A stretch of 17,795 nt of DNA from Clostridiales bacterium UBA4696 (GTDB lineage: Bacteria; Bacillota; Clostridia; Oscillospirales; Oscillospiraceae). Below are positions 7,554 through 13,985 of this stretch, in pieces. The stretch is taken from assembly GCA_002404795.1 (NCBI GenBank), contig DHKK01000111.1, positions 20,466 through 38,260 of the forward strand. The letters are read 5' to 3'. Position 1 is the first letter of the stretch; every line of letters begins with the position of its first letter. The position numbers and the translations under genes are program-made. The notes beneath the pieces were generated by a model, which was not told the origin of the DNA, did not search any database, and saw only the letters and a program-made list of their open reading frames with translations.

Positions 7554-8393
7554 ATGAAGAAAACCATTACGGTCGTGACGGGTGGTCACGGCGGCATGGG
7601 AAAGGCAATCTGCAAGGAGCTTGGAAAGACATCTGTGATCGTGCTGGCAGGCCGCAATCTCGCAAAAATGGAAACCGCGAAAGCGGAACTGGACGAGCTT
7701 GGCGTGGAGAGCCACCTTTGCAAAACGGACATCGCGGACCGCGCACAGGTGCAGACGCTGGCGGAGTTCGCCGCATCGCTCGGCGACGTGAAGCAGGTCA
7801 TCCACACCTCCGGCGTTTCGCCGAGCGATACGGCAACGGAAAATATCATCCGCATCAATGCGGTCGGTACGGTCAATATGGTTGAGGCGTTCTACCCGGT
7901 TCTGACCGAGGGCGGCGTGATGATCAATTTCTCCTCCGTCGCCGCCTATACCATGCCGCAGACGGACGAATGGACGGAGGCGTTTGAAGCATGGAATGAG
8001 CCGGATTTCTATGACCGGCTGCTGGCGCTTGCCGGAGAAGCGGAGGACGAGGAGGGCGAGTTCTTCCGTGCGGGTCTCGCCTACGCCATGTCCAAGAAAT
8101 TTGTGATCTACTTCACGCAGAAAAATGTGGCGCGCTTTGCGGAAAAGCACTGCCGCATCCTGTCGATCTCGCCCGGCTGCTATCTCACGCCCATGCACCA
8201 GAAGCTCATCGACAATCAGCCGGAAACGGCGGAAAACCAGCTGGAGCTGATCCCCGCCGGACGCTGGGGGCATCCGTACGAAATGGGCGCACTGACGGCG
8301 TTCCTGTGCTCGTCCGGAGCTGGGTACATCAACGGCGTGGACATCCTCGCCGACGGCGGCCAGAACGCCGGTATATTCGTTCCGCAGATCTGA
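7554..8393 (+). CDS. Short-chain dehydrogenase/reductase with an insertion before the catalytic Tyr
   Basis: A 279-aa SDR. Seen: TGGHGGMG (9-16) for NAD(P) binding, N102, S127/S128, and Y177/K181 in AYAMSKKF, then SPGCYLTPMHQKL and the C-terminal ILADGG. Between the Ser and Tyr there is an acidic, Trp-containing insertion (about 133-173). A comparable insertion before the Tyr is known in monomeric carbonyl reductases such as CBR1 and alters oligomerisation and substrate access; the parallel is mine. The ATG at 7554 follows GGGGGG; an earlier in-frame start at 7365 would overlap the first SDR and lacks support. It is last in the operon, 79 bases after the first SDR with a hairpin between, so its level may differ. 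Likely acts on a carbonyl or hydroxyl intermediate of the same pathway. Confidence 0.9.
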   Translation: MKKTITVVTGGHGGMGKAICKELGKTSVIVLAGRNLAKMETAKAELDELGVESHLCKTDIADRAQVQTLAEFAASLGDVKQVIHTSGVSPSDTATENIIRINAVGTVNMVEAFYPVLTEGGVMINFSSVAAYTMPQTDEWTEAFEAWNEPDFYDRLLALAGEAEDEEGEFFRAGLAYAMSKKFVIYFTQKNVARFAEKHCRILSISPGCYLTPMHQKLIDNQPETAENQLELIPAGRWGHPYEMGALTAFLCSSGAGYINGVDILADGGQNAGIFVPQI

Positions 8394-8402
8394 CAGGCAC
8401 AT

Positions 8403-8440
8403 AAAATGGGCGGCGCTCCGATCGGAGCGCCGCCCATTTT
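8403..8440. terminator. Bidirectional Rho-independent terminator between convergent genes
   Basis: A perfect 38-base palindrome: AAAATGGGCGGCGCTCC on one arm, its complement on the other, GATC at the centre, flanked by A-run and T-run. It ends the plus-strand SDR operon and, on the other strand, the 70-aa gene. Confidence 0.92.
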
Positions 8441-8465
8441 GAAGGGATGAGGCGTGTAAGATCAA

Positions 8466-8678
8466 TTATTCGATCGCCTGAAGCTCCTTATCCAGATCGT
8501 CCAGATGGGGCTTGAGGAACGCCGACTGCGGGAAGCTGGCGAGCTTGCGCAGCGTCAGACCACCGACGAGCTTCATCTGCGGGTTCTTGGAAGCATCGGG
8601 GCTGTACTTATCCAGAACGGCTGCTGCCGCCGGATTCTTCAGAATGTCCTTTACCTTGCTGTCGAGAGAAAATGCCAT
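8466..8678 (-). CDS. Small 70-aa helical protein, hypothetical
   Basis: A 70-aa soluble protein with a consistent start: ATG at 8678 preceded by GAGGAGG at 7 bases. The sequence MAFSLDSKVKDILKNPAAAA, then VLDKYSPDASKNPQMKLVGG and LTLRKLASFPQ, fits a small helical bundle. I have an impression of this pattern (LDS..xxIL.NPAA..VL.K) as a short stand-alone or C-terminal domain near carbohydrate-active or SDR enzymes in Clostridia; I cannot verify that and give no function. It is convergent with the SDR operon and shares its terminator. A 9-bp inverted repeat overlies its probable -10, suggesting repressor control. Confidence 0.8.
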   Translation of the reverse strand: MAFSLDSKVKDILKNPAAAAVLDKYSPDASKNPQMKLVGGLTLRKLASFPQSAFLKPHLDDLDKELQAIE

Positions 8679-8700
8679 GAGAGTAACCTCCTCTTTCTTT

Positions 8701-8727
8701 GATTCTCTATGTATATTTTAGAGAATC
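8701..8727. promoter_or_regulatory. Operator-like inverted repeat over the promoter of the 70-aa gene
   Basis: GATTCTCTA (8701-8709) and TAGAGAATC (8719-8727) are perfect inverted repeats separated by 9 bases. On the minus strand a possible -10, TAAAAT (8715-8720), lies inside it, 37 bases before the ATG; the -35 region (TTTTCT) is weak. A dimeric regulator binding here would block this promoter. Confidence 0.55.
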
Positions 8728-8854
8728 CCGCCGAAAAAGAAAATCCTGCAAACTGGCGGATATCCCACGCCGCCATCCGTTTGAAATGCGGGGCAGCCGC
8801 TCTGGAAGTTAACGCCGATGCTGCGATCTTTTTCACCGGAAAGAACGTCAGACG

Positions 8855-8883
8855 TTGACATCACCGTTCGTTTCGGGTATCGT
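8855..8883 (+). promoter_or_regulatory. Putative sigma-70 promoter of the SLH/transglutaminase gene
   Basis: TTGACA at 8855-8860 and TATCGT at 8878-8883 (4 of 6 matches) with a 17-base spacer, 32 bases before the ATG at 8915. Nothing else recognisable lies between 8728 and 8854. Confidence 0.5.
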
Positions 8884-8914
8884 ATGGATAGAAAGCAGAA
8901 GGAGACTGATATAT

Positions 8915-10576
8915 ATGAAACGATGGGCAGCGCTGATTCTGGCATTTGCAATGCTGCTTGCGCTGAGCCTGCCGACCTTTGCGGCGGAGTCGGAAGCGCA
9001 GGAGGCGGCGGAGGCGCTGTATGATCTGGGCCTTTTTAAGGGCACCGGCACGGACGCTGCCGGGAAGCCTGTGTTTGACTTAAACCGCGCGCCAACGCGG
9101 GCCGATGCCGTCACGATGCTCGTACGGCTGCTCGGCAAGGAGGAAGACGCGCGCAGCGGCAGCTGGGAACTTCCCTTTACCGATGTTGCCGACTGGGCAA
9201 AGCCGTACGTCGGCTATGCGTATGCAAACGGCCTGACCACAGGCGTGAGCGAGACGCGCTTTGGCGGCAGTCAAACCGTCACCGCGGCGCAGTTTCTGAC
9301 CTTCGCCCTGCGCGCGCTGGGCTACGAGAGCGGAAAGGACTTTTCGTGGGACACGGCGTGGGAGCTTGGCGACGCCATCGGCCTGAGTCAGGGGCGCTAT
9401 GACGCCAGCACCCGGCGCTTCACGCGCGGCGACGCGGCGATCATCTCGCTGGCAGCTCTGCGCACGAAGAGAAACGGCAGTACACAGACGCTCCTGCAGA
9501 CGATTTCCGCCGGTGTAAATCAGACTGGCTTTGCTGCTTGGCAGAAGCAGCAGGCGGAGCAGAGCGCATGGGAGAAAACCGCGCGCTCCATCCGCGTTTC
9601 GGATTACAAGCTCCCCCAGGTATTGGGCAATCAGAGCCTCACCTTTGACCGGGCGCTCGAACTGCGGTACCTGCCGCCGGAAACAGCTGCGCGGGAGATC
9701 AAAAGCCTTGCCGATGTGCTGCAATATATGATCGCCGTGCGCTTCGGCGATACGACGGAGAAAGCCTACACGCCGTGGTATGGCGGCTGGGGCTATGACG
9801 CGCCGGGCGACGCGCAATTCCGGCGGAACAAGGCGTGCTGCTGCGTCGGCTATGCGAATTTTGCCTCGTTTTTGCTGCAGGGAGACTATGAAAAAGTGGG
9901 CGTCATCCGCTGGATAGGCGGCAATAACCATGAAATCAACTGGGTTTATCAGGATGGAGCCTACTATGTATTCGACCTGACAGCCTACTCCGGCCTCGGG
10001 ACCTATCAAAACCGGGATGTTCCGGTCTGGACGTATGCCAATCTGGCGGATTTTTACGACGTGATGCCCTCGTGCTATCCGAAAAGCGAGATCACCATTC
10101 TGGTCGCCTTTGAGACGCAGGCTGCGTCCTTCCCGTGGGGCTATGAAACCGATGGCGAGGCCGAAACGCTGATCTTCCCGGCCGAAACGCAGGGCCGCGT
10201 GCAGGTCCTGCATCTGGAGCCGGGCTGCGCCGTGGACTATCAGCCGCTCACGGCAGATGATCCTGCTGTGTTTGACGGAAGCGGTCTCTCGGTCAAAAGC
10301 TACGTTCCGCAGTCAGATGGGCTGGTCCTCTGCTGGAACGGGGGCGATGTGCCGCCCGGCTGGGGCTTCGGCGTGGTGCGTGACGGCAATACCGCCGCCG
10401 TTTACTGGAACAAGCAGCGCCTGACAACCTTCACTTTCACCGTTCAGGATCCCGCCAACTGCACCGTCACGAAGGATGCCAGCGGCATCCTGACCTTCAC
10501 AAACGTCAAAGCCGACACCGTCCTCACCATCACCGGCCCGAGCGGCTCCGCAGAATTCGTCATCATCACAAAGTAA
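8915..10576 (+). CDS. Secreted SLH-domain protein with transglutaminase-like domain
   Basis: A 553-aa exported protein. Residues 1-23 are a signal peptide (MKRWAALILAFAMLLALSLP, cut near TFAA). Residues about 27-185 form three SLH-type repeats (LYDLGLFKGTG; FTDVADWAKPYVGYAYANGL; WELGDAIGLSQGRYDAST), which normally anchor proteins to the cell-wall polysaccharide. Residues about 260-360 are transglutaminase-like: a triple Cys at 308-310 before VGYANF, H339 in NNHEINW and D354 in YYVFDLTAY supply the Cys-His-Asp triad. The remaining about 190 residues look like beta-rich repeat or Ig-like domains. The ATG at 8915 follows AAGGAG. It stands alone with its own promoter and terminator. The substrate could be a cell-wall or extracellular protein; peptidase and cross-linking activities are both possible. 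Confidence 0.9.
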   Translation: MKRWAALILAFAMLLALSLPTFAAESEAQEAAEALYDLGLFKGTGTDAAGKPVFDLNRAPTRADAVTMLVRLLGKEEDARSGSWELPFTDVADWAKPYVGYAYANGLTTGVSETRFGGSQTVTAAQFLTFALRALGYESGKDFSWDTAWELGDAIGLSQGRYDASTRRFTRGDAAIISLAALRTKRNGSTQTLLQTISAGVNQTGFAAWQKQQAEQSAWEKTARSIRVSDYKLPQVLGNQSLTFDRALELRYLPPETAAREIKSLADVLQYMIAVRFGDTTEKAYTPWYGGWGYDAPGDAQFRRNKACCCVGYANFASFLLQGDYEKVGVIRWIGGNNHEINWVYQDGAYYVFDLTAYSGLGTYQNRDVPVWTYANLADFYDVMPSCYPKSEITILVAFETQAASFPWGYETDGEAETLIFPAETQGRVQVLHLEPGCAVDYQPLTADDPAVFDGSGLSVKSYVPQSDGLVLCWNGGDVPPGWGFGVVRDGNTAAVYWNKQRLTTFTFTVQDPANCTVTKDASGILTFTNVKADTVLTITGPSGSAEFVIITK

Positions 10577-10584
10577 AGCACCCA

Positions 10585-10613
10585 GCCGCAGGCAAAAGCC
10601 CTGCGGCAGGTTT
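10585..10613 (+). terminator. Rho-independent terminator of the SLH/transglutaminase gene
   Basis: GCCGCAGG (10585-10592) pairs with CCTGCGGC (10600-10607) around CAAAAGC, followed by AGGTTTCTGTTGT, 9 bases after the stop codon. Confidence 0.65.
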
Positions 10614-10655
10614 CTGTTGTGAGCAGGGGCTCACGCCCGACGGTCGGCGGCACTG

Positions 10656-10707
10656 TTGTACACGGGGAAGTTATGTGCTATATTTGGCCTGACAAATCAA
10701 AATTTGT
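10656..10707 (+). promoter_or_regulatory. Putative promoter and adjacent inverted repeat of the small methyltransferase gene
   Basis: TTGTAC (10656-10661) and TATATT (10679-10684) are 17 bases apart. Near the expected transcript start, ACAAAT (10692-10697) and ATTTGT (10702-10707) form an inverted repeat ending next to the GGAGG of the gene, so it could be an operator or could hide the ribosome site. Confidence 0.45.
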
Positions 10708-10716
10708 GGAGGCAAT

Positions 10717-11154
10717 ATGAATAGAACGGACGTTCTGGTTGACCTGCTGATTTCGGACATTGAAAAGAAAGAGGTTCTTGAAGTTGCGTGCGGTGCGGCA
10801 GATTTCTCTGCTTCGGCGGCGCGGGCCGCAAAGCATGTTTCCTGCATCGACCTTACCGAGTGCCGGCTAAACGATTTGAGCAAACAGAGGAACGTGACCT
10901 TTCAGATCATGGATGCGGCCAGAATGTCCTACCCGGACAATACGTTTGACACGGTCGTCATCTATAACGCCTTTTTTCATATCCAAAAACAATGGGATGA
11001 AATTGTGAAAGAATGTAAGCGGGTCTTGAAACGCACGGGGATCCTTTATGTGATCGGAACATGGAAACTGGATACAAACCTGATGGCCGACACATTTGGG
11101 GATCGGGCGTTCTGGAAAGATGGCTATTTGTTCGTTAGAATTGAAAAGGAATAA
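10717..11154 (+). CDS. Small class I SAM-dependent methyltransferase
   Basis: A 145-aa protein with the Methyltransf_11-type core: motif I VLEVACGAADFS (20-31) for SAM binding, an acidic residue after strand 2 (CIDLTE, 43-48), DAARMSYPDNTFDTVVIYNA (66-85, motifs II/III) and ECKRVLKRTGILYVIGTW (99-116). It is short for the family (commonly 200-250 aa), lacking the N-terminal helices and any C-terminal extension, yet has a clear start with GGAGG and its own stop. Its codons are more AT-rich than those of neighbouring genes, which fits recent acquisition. It lies between the SLH gene and the tRNA fragment, inside the region bracketed by the 171-bp repeats. The methyl acceptor is unknown. Confidence 0.85.
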   Translation: MNRTDVLVDLLISDIEKKEVLEVACGAADFSASAARAAKHVSCIDLTECRLNDLSKQRNVTFQIMDAARMSYPDNTFDTVVIYNAFFHIQKQWDEIVKECKRVLKRTGILYVIGTWKLDTNLMADTFGDRAFWKDGYLFVRIEKE

Positions 11155-11170
11155 GCTGATGTTTTAAAGA

Positions 11171-11206
11171 AAAATCCCGTGAAACCATCTGATTTCACGG
11201 GATTTT
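11171..11206. terminator. Bidirectional terminator between the methyltransferase gene and the tRNA-Arg fragment
   Basis: AAAATCCCGTGAAA (11171-11184) pairs perfectly with TTTCACGGGATTTT (11193-11206) across an 8-base loop. On the minus strand it directly follows the tRNA CCA end and is followed by TTTTTCTTT, so it is probably the original tRNA terminator; on the plus strand it can end the methyltransferase transcript. Confidence 0.88.
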
Positions 11207-11250
11207 GGTACGCCCGACACGATTCGAACGTGCGACCTACAGAGTCGGAG
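11206..11250 (-). pseudogene. tRNA-Arg(CCG) 3' half with CCA (displaced fragment, attachment-site remnant)
   Basis: Read on the minus strand: anticodon loop CTCCGAC with anticodon CCG (11246-11248), stem TCTGT, variable AGGTC, T stem GCACG, loop TTCGAAT, stem CGTGT, acceptor CGGGCGT, discriminator A and CCA. The T stem closes with one G-U pair. No 5' half with the complementary ACGCCCG acceptor precedes it; the 171-bp repeat takes its place. Integrative elements that target tRNA genes restore the tRNA at one end and leave such a displaced 3' half at the other. It is not expected to make a working tRNA. A terminator follows directly. Confidence 0.85.
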
Positions 11251-11406
11251 TTTTCAGACATTAACTGATAAAGTGCTGTATCTTCAAGGGTTATACGGTT
11301 TTCGGCGAAATTATCCGTCTTTTCTGAATTTCCCAAAAGCCATTGAAAACACTGGGAAAATCCGCTTTTTCGATTTTGCGGATGGTAGTAGTCAAACAGT
11401 AGTCAG
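11236..11406 (-). repeat. 171-bp direct repeat, copy 2, fused to the tRNA-Arg(CCG) 3' half
   Basis: Same orientation and same length as 2511-2681, no gaps, about 84% identical by eye. One end runs into the tRNA-Arg fragment (shared core at 11236-11249); the other carries AGTAGTCAAACAGTAGTC and overlaps the stop codon (TGA) of the TPR gene. Both copies thus sit directly 3' of a minus-strand gene. Short frames through the repeat are open but differ in length between copies. Most likely the end of an integrative element abutting its attachment site. Confidence 0.8.
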
Positions 11407-12197
11407 GCTCTGTTTTTGGTTTTGTCATTATAGGCTGCGAAGTAGCTGAAGCAAAACCAGAAGCCGTCGCGCTTAAGTAGTTTTTCACGCAGGGCATCGG
11501 CCTTTTCCGTCTCGCCATGCGTTTCCAGCAGCACGCAAAGACCGTAAGCCGTCATGGCAAATTGCAGATCGTCTGGCTCCGTGTCCAGCTCTGCCAGCAT
11601 ATCCTCTATTGGTGTAAAACCTGCTGCCACACGCATGGCTTTCTCATACGCCGTGTGGTGTCCGACGTACATATCGGGGCGATAATGCTGCTGCAAGGTC
11701 TTTTGTGCCGCGTCTGCTTTTCCATCACGAAGCTGCGAGAGTACCAGCCAGTAGACATCCGCGATGTACATATCGTCGTCCTGCGGCACGATAGCGAGCG
11801 AACCAGCAAAGGCGGCGGTCGCCGCATCATAGTTTTGCAGCATATACTGCGCCATGCCGATGCGGTAGCGCGACACGACGCTCACGCCGTCCGCCCGCTC
11901 GCAGCGGATATAATCTGCAAGCGCCTGTTCAAACTGCAGCGTGTCGAGGTATTTGGGGCCGCGCTTGTGATAGGCTTCCATGCGTTCCGGCTCCAGCTTG
12001 ACCGCCTGCGTCAGAGCATTAATTGCCTCCCGGAAACGCAGCTGCCAGCACAGCGCGTCCGCCAGCTCCAGAAGATTTTCGTATGTCTGCGGCTTTGCGC
12101 GGCAGGCGAGGATCTCGTCCGTGTCGGCAAGCCCATGCGCTAAGTTCTGAAACTGGCTTTCGTGCGACGCGTGAACGTCTGCAAAGTATTTTCCCAT
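11403..12197 (-). CDS. TPR-repeat protein at the end of the peptide/nickel-type ABC operon
   Basis: A 264-aa protein without signal peptide or membrane segment, so cytoplasmic. Helical tetratricopeptide-like repeats run from about residue 38: LLELADALCWQLRFREAINA (42-61), AYHKRGPKYLDTLQFEQALA (75-94), SRYRIGMAQYMLQNYDAATA (109-128), and a further pair after 143. TPRs make protein-protein contacts; no enzymatic motif is seen. ATG at 12197 lies one base past the upstream permease stop, with GGAGGT inside the permease gene, so it is translationally coupled to the transporter. Its stop codon TGA lies in the 171-bp repeat, which may mean the element replaced its original 3' end. Its role beside the transporter is unknown. 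Confidence 0.85.
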   Translation of the reverse strand: MGKYFADVHASHESQFQNLAHGLADTDEILACRAKPQTYENLLELADALCWQLRFREAINALTQAVKLEPERMEAYHKRGPKYLDTLQFEQALADYIRCERADGVSVVSRYRIGMAQYMLQNYDAATAAFAGSLAIVPQDDDMYIADVYWLVLSQLRDGKADAAQKTLQQHYRPDMYVGHHTAYEKAMRVAAGFTPIEDMLAELDTEPDDLQFAMTAYGLCVLLETHGETEKADALREKLLKRDGFWFCFSYFAAYNDKTKNRA

Positions 12198-12198
12198 C

Positions 12199-13011
12199 TT
12201 AAACCTCCGAAATGGTTTCTTTTCTGGCGGTCAGCCAGAGACTGATCAGGTAAAATGCCAAACATAGCAGCATGATGCACACGCCGGGCGCAAGCAGATA
12301 CTGATACGCACCCCGCAGGAACGCGCCGCGCTTGTATGCAAAATTGACCATCGTACCCCAAGTTGGGCGATAGAGATCGCCAAGCCCCAGAAATGAGAGC
12401 GTGGATTCCATCATAATGCAGCTGTTCACCCCAAGCAGAAAGCGCGAGAGCAGTACGTCCGACAGGTTCGGCAGGATGTGCCGCACGGCAATATGGGCGC
12501 GGCTGTAGCCGAGGATCCGGCAGCTCTCAATAAACGGCTGCGTATGCAGCTGCAAAACCTTCGCGTGAACCGCACGCGCCGTGCCGACCCAGCTGAACGC
12601 CGCGATCAGGACGATCAGGTGTGCGGCGGAGCTTCCAAAAAACGTCGCCAGAACGATGAGCGTAATGAGCTTCGGCAGCAGAACGAAAATCTGAATAAGG
12701 CCATTGAAGATCTGCCCAATCCAGCCGTGAAAGCTCCCCAGGATCCCGATACCTGCCCCCAGGATCAGCGTCAGAATACTGCTCAGAACGCCGACCAGCA
12801 GCGTCTGCCGAGCGCCGTAGATGAGCTCCGTAAAAATATCATAGCCCATCGCATTCGTGCCGAGCAGATGCTCATGGCTGATAGGAAGCCACTTGGTGAA
12901 CAGTTCTTTTTGACTGTAACTTGTAAAAATCCCGGGCGCAAACGCAGCCAGCGCAAAAACAAGCAGCAGCAGGAGCCCCAGAATGAGCGGCAAAAGACCT
13001 TTCTTTCTCAT
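12199..13011 (-). CDS. Peptide/nickel-type ABC transporter permease, DppC/OppC type
   Basis: A 270-aa membrane protein forming one half of the channel of an Opp/Dpp/Nik-family importer. Residues 8-29 form the first membrane segment. HLLGTNAMGYDIFTELIYGA (49-68) is the DppC/NikC signature before the transport domain. The coupling loop ESCRILGYSRAHIAVRHILP lies at about 162-181, and SFLGLGDLYRPTWGTM near the C-terminus is also characteristic. The ATG at 13011 overlaps the TGA of the upstream permease (ATGA), so translation is coupled; longer starts would run into that gene. The family is clear. Substrate (peptide, nickel or other) cannot be decided from the sequence. Confidence 0.92.
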   Translation of the reverse strand: MRKKGLLPLILGLLLLLVFALAAFAPGIFTSYSQKELFTKWLPISHEHLLGTNAMGYDIFTELIYGARQTLLVGVLSSILTLILGAGIGILGSFHGWIGQIFNGLIQIFVLLPKLITLIVLATFFGSSAAHLIVLIAAFSWVGTARAVHAKVLQLHTQPFIESCRILGYSRAHIAVRHILPNLSDVLLSRFLLGVNSCIMMESTLSFLGLGDLYRPTWGTMVNFAYKRGAFLRGAYQYLLAPGVCIMLLCLAFYLISLWLTARKETISEV

Positions 13012-13985
13012 GCTCTGCCCTCCAATCTCCGCTTGGGGTCGATGAGCAGGCAAAGCGCATCGGTGAGCAAAATCGACAGCACCATGATGCACGTCGTCAC
13101 GAACAAAATGCCCTGCATGAGGGGGTAATCGAGCGTATAGACCGCTTCTGTGAGAAGCGAGCCCATCCCGCCGATGGAGAAAATCTTTTCGATCACGACC
13201 GAGCCGCCCACGCAGAGCGACACGCTCATGCCGAGCATCGTAAGAAACGGCTGCGCGATCGAGCGCAGGAGATAGTCCCGGCGGATCACGCCGTCCGGAA
13301 GCCCCCGCTGTTTTGCGTATAAAATGTCCTTCCCATCCGACGCGCTTGCCGCCATGTTGCGCACGAGCAGATACCGGCTGGGAAGCGCCGCCAGCGTTAG
13401 CGTCACGACCGGCAGCAGCAGATGCAGCGCCCTATCCAGCGCATACCCCGCCGTTCCGCGCACAGCCTCAGGGGAGTTGAGGCCGGTATAGGGCAGCAGC
13501 CGGTTTTGAAAGCAGAACACAATCATGAGACCAAGTCCAATCAAAAACGTCGGCACGGCGTTGAGGATGATCAGCACCGTTGTAGAAAAGCGGTCGGCAA
13601 GACTTTCTTTTCTGTAGCCGCACCGCAGCCCCCAGAGAAGACCCAGCCCCGCCGAAAGCAGCACCGCCGGGACGGTAATTTGCAGCGTGTAGCCGATTTT
13701 TTCGCTGATGAGCGTCGAGACAGCGGCGTCCTTTTTATAGGAGTACCCGAGCGTTCCGTCCAGAAGTGATTGCAGGTAATAGCCAAACTGCACCGCAAGA
13801 GGCTTGTTCAGGTGCAGCGCATCTTCATAAAACGCCACCTGCGCGGGCGTCATGTCCTGCTCGGAAAAGCCCGTTAAGTACGCCACAGGGTTGCCTGGCA
13901 GCAGCCGGGGCAGGAAAAAGTTCAGAACCACGATCAGCAGAAAGCACACGAGCGCGAGCAGCATATTCTTTTTATAGTCCTTCAC
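13008..13985 (-). CDS. Peptide/nickel-type ABC transporter permease, DppB/OppB type
   Basis: A 325-aa membrane protein, the partner of the DppC-like permease. First membrane segment about residues 8-27, followed by LPRLLPGNPVAYL typical of DppB, then at least five further hydrophobic segments. The coupling loop is DGKDILYAKQRGLPDGVIRR at about 217-236 followed by the Pro at 246. The start is GTG at 13985, with GAGGTG five bases upstream inside the end of the ATPase gene; overlap with the ATPase stop is 14 bases. It is in the middle of a tightly packed operon on the minus strand. Confidence 0.92.
   Translation of the reverse strand: MKDYKKNMLLALVCFLLIVVLNFFLPRLLPGNPVAYLTGFSEQDMTPAQVAFYEDALHLNKPLAVQFGYYLQSLLDGTLGYSYKKDAAVSTLISEKIGYTLQITVPAVLLSAGLGLLWGLRCGYRKESLADRFSTTVLIILNAVPTFLIGLGLMIVFCFQNRLLPYTGLNSPEAVRGTAGYALDRALHLLLPVVTLTLAALPSRYLLVRNMAASASDGKDILYAKQRGLPDGVIRRDYLLRSIAQPFLTMLGMSVSLCVGGSVVIEKIFSIGGMGSLLTEAVYTLDYPLMQGILFVTTCIMVLSILLTDALCLLIDPKRRLEGRA

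Noticed and set aside
11124..11336. Minus-strand open frame through the repeat, tRNA fragment and terminator
   Set aside because: The translation reads through a structured tRNA 3' half and its terminator (SVGRTFESCRAYQN is translated tRNA), so it is not a protein gene.
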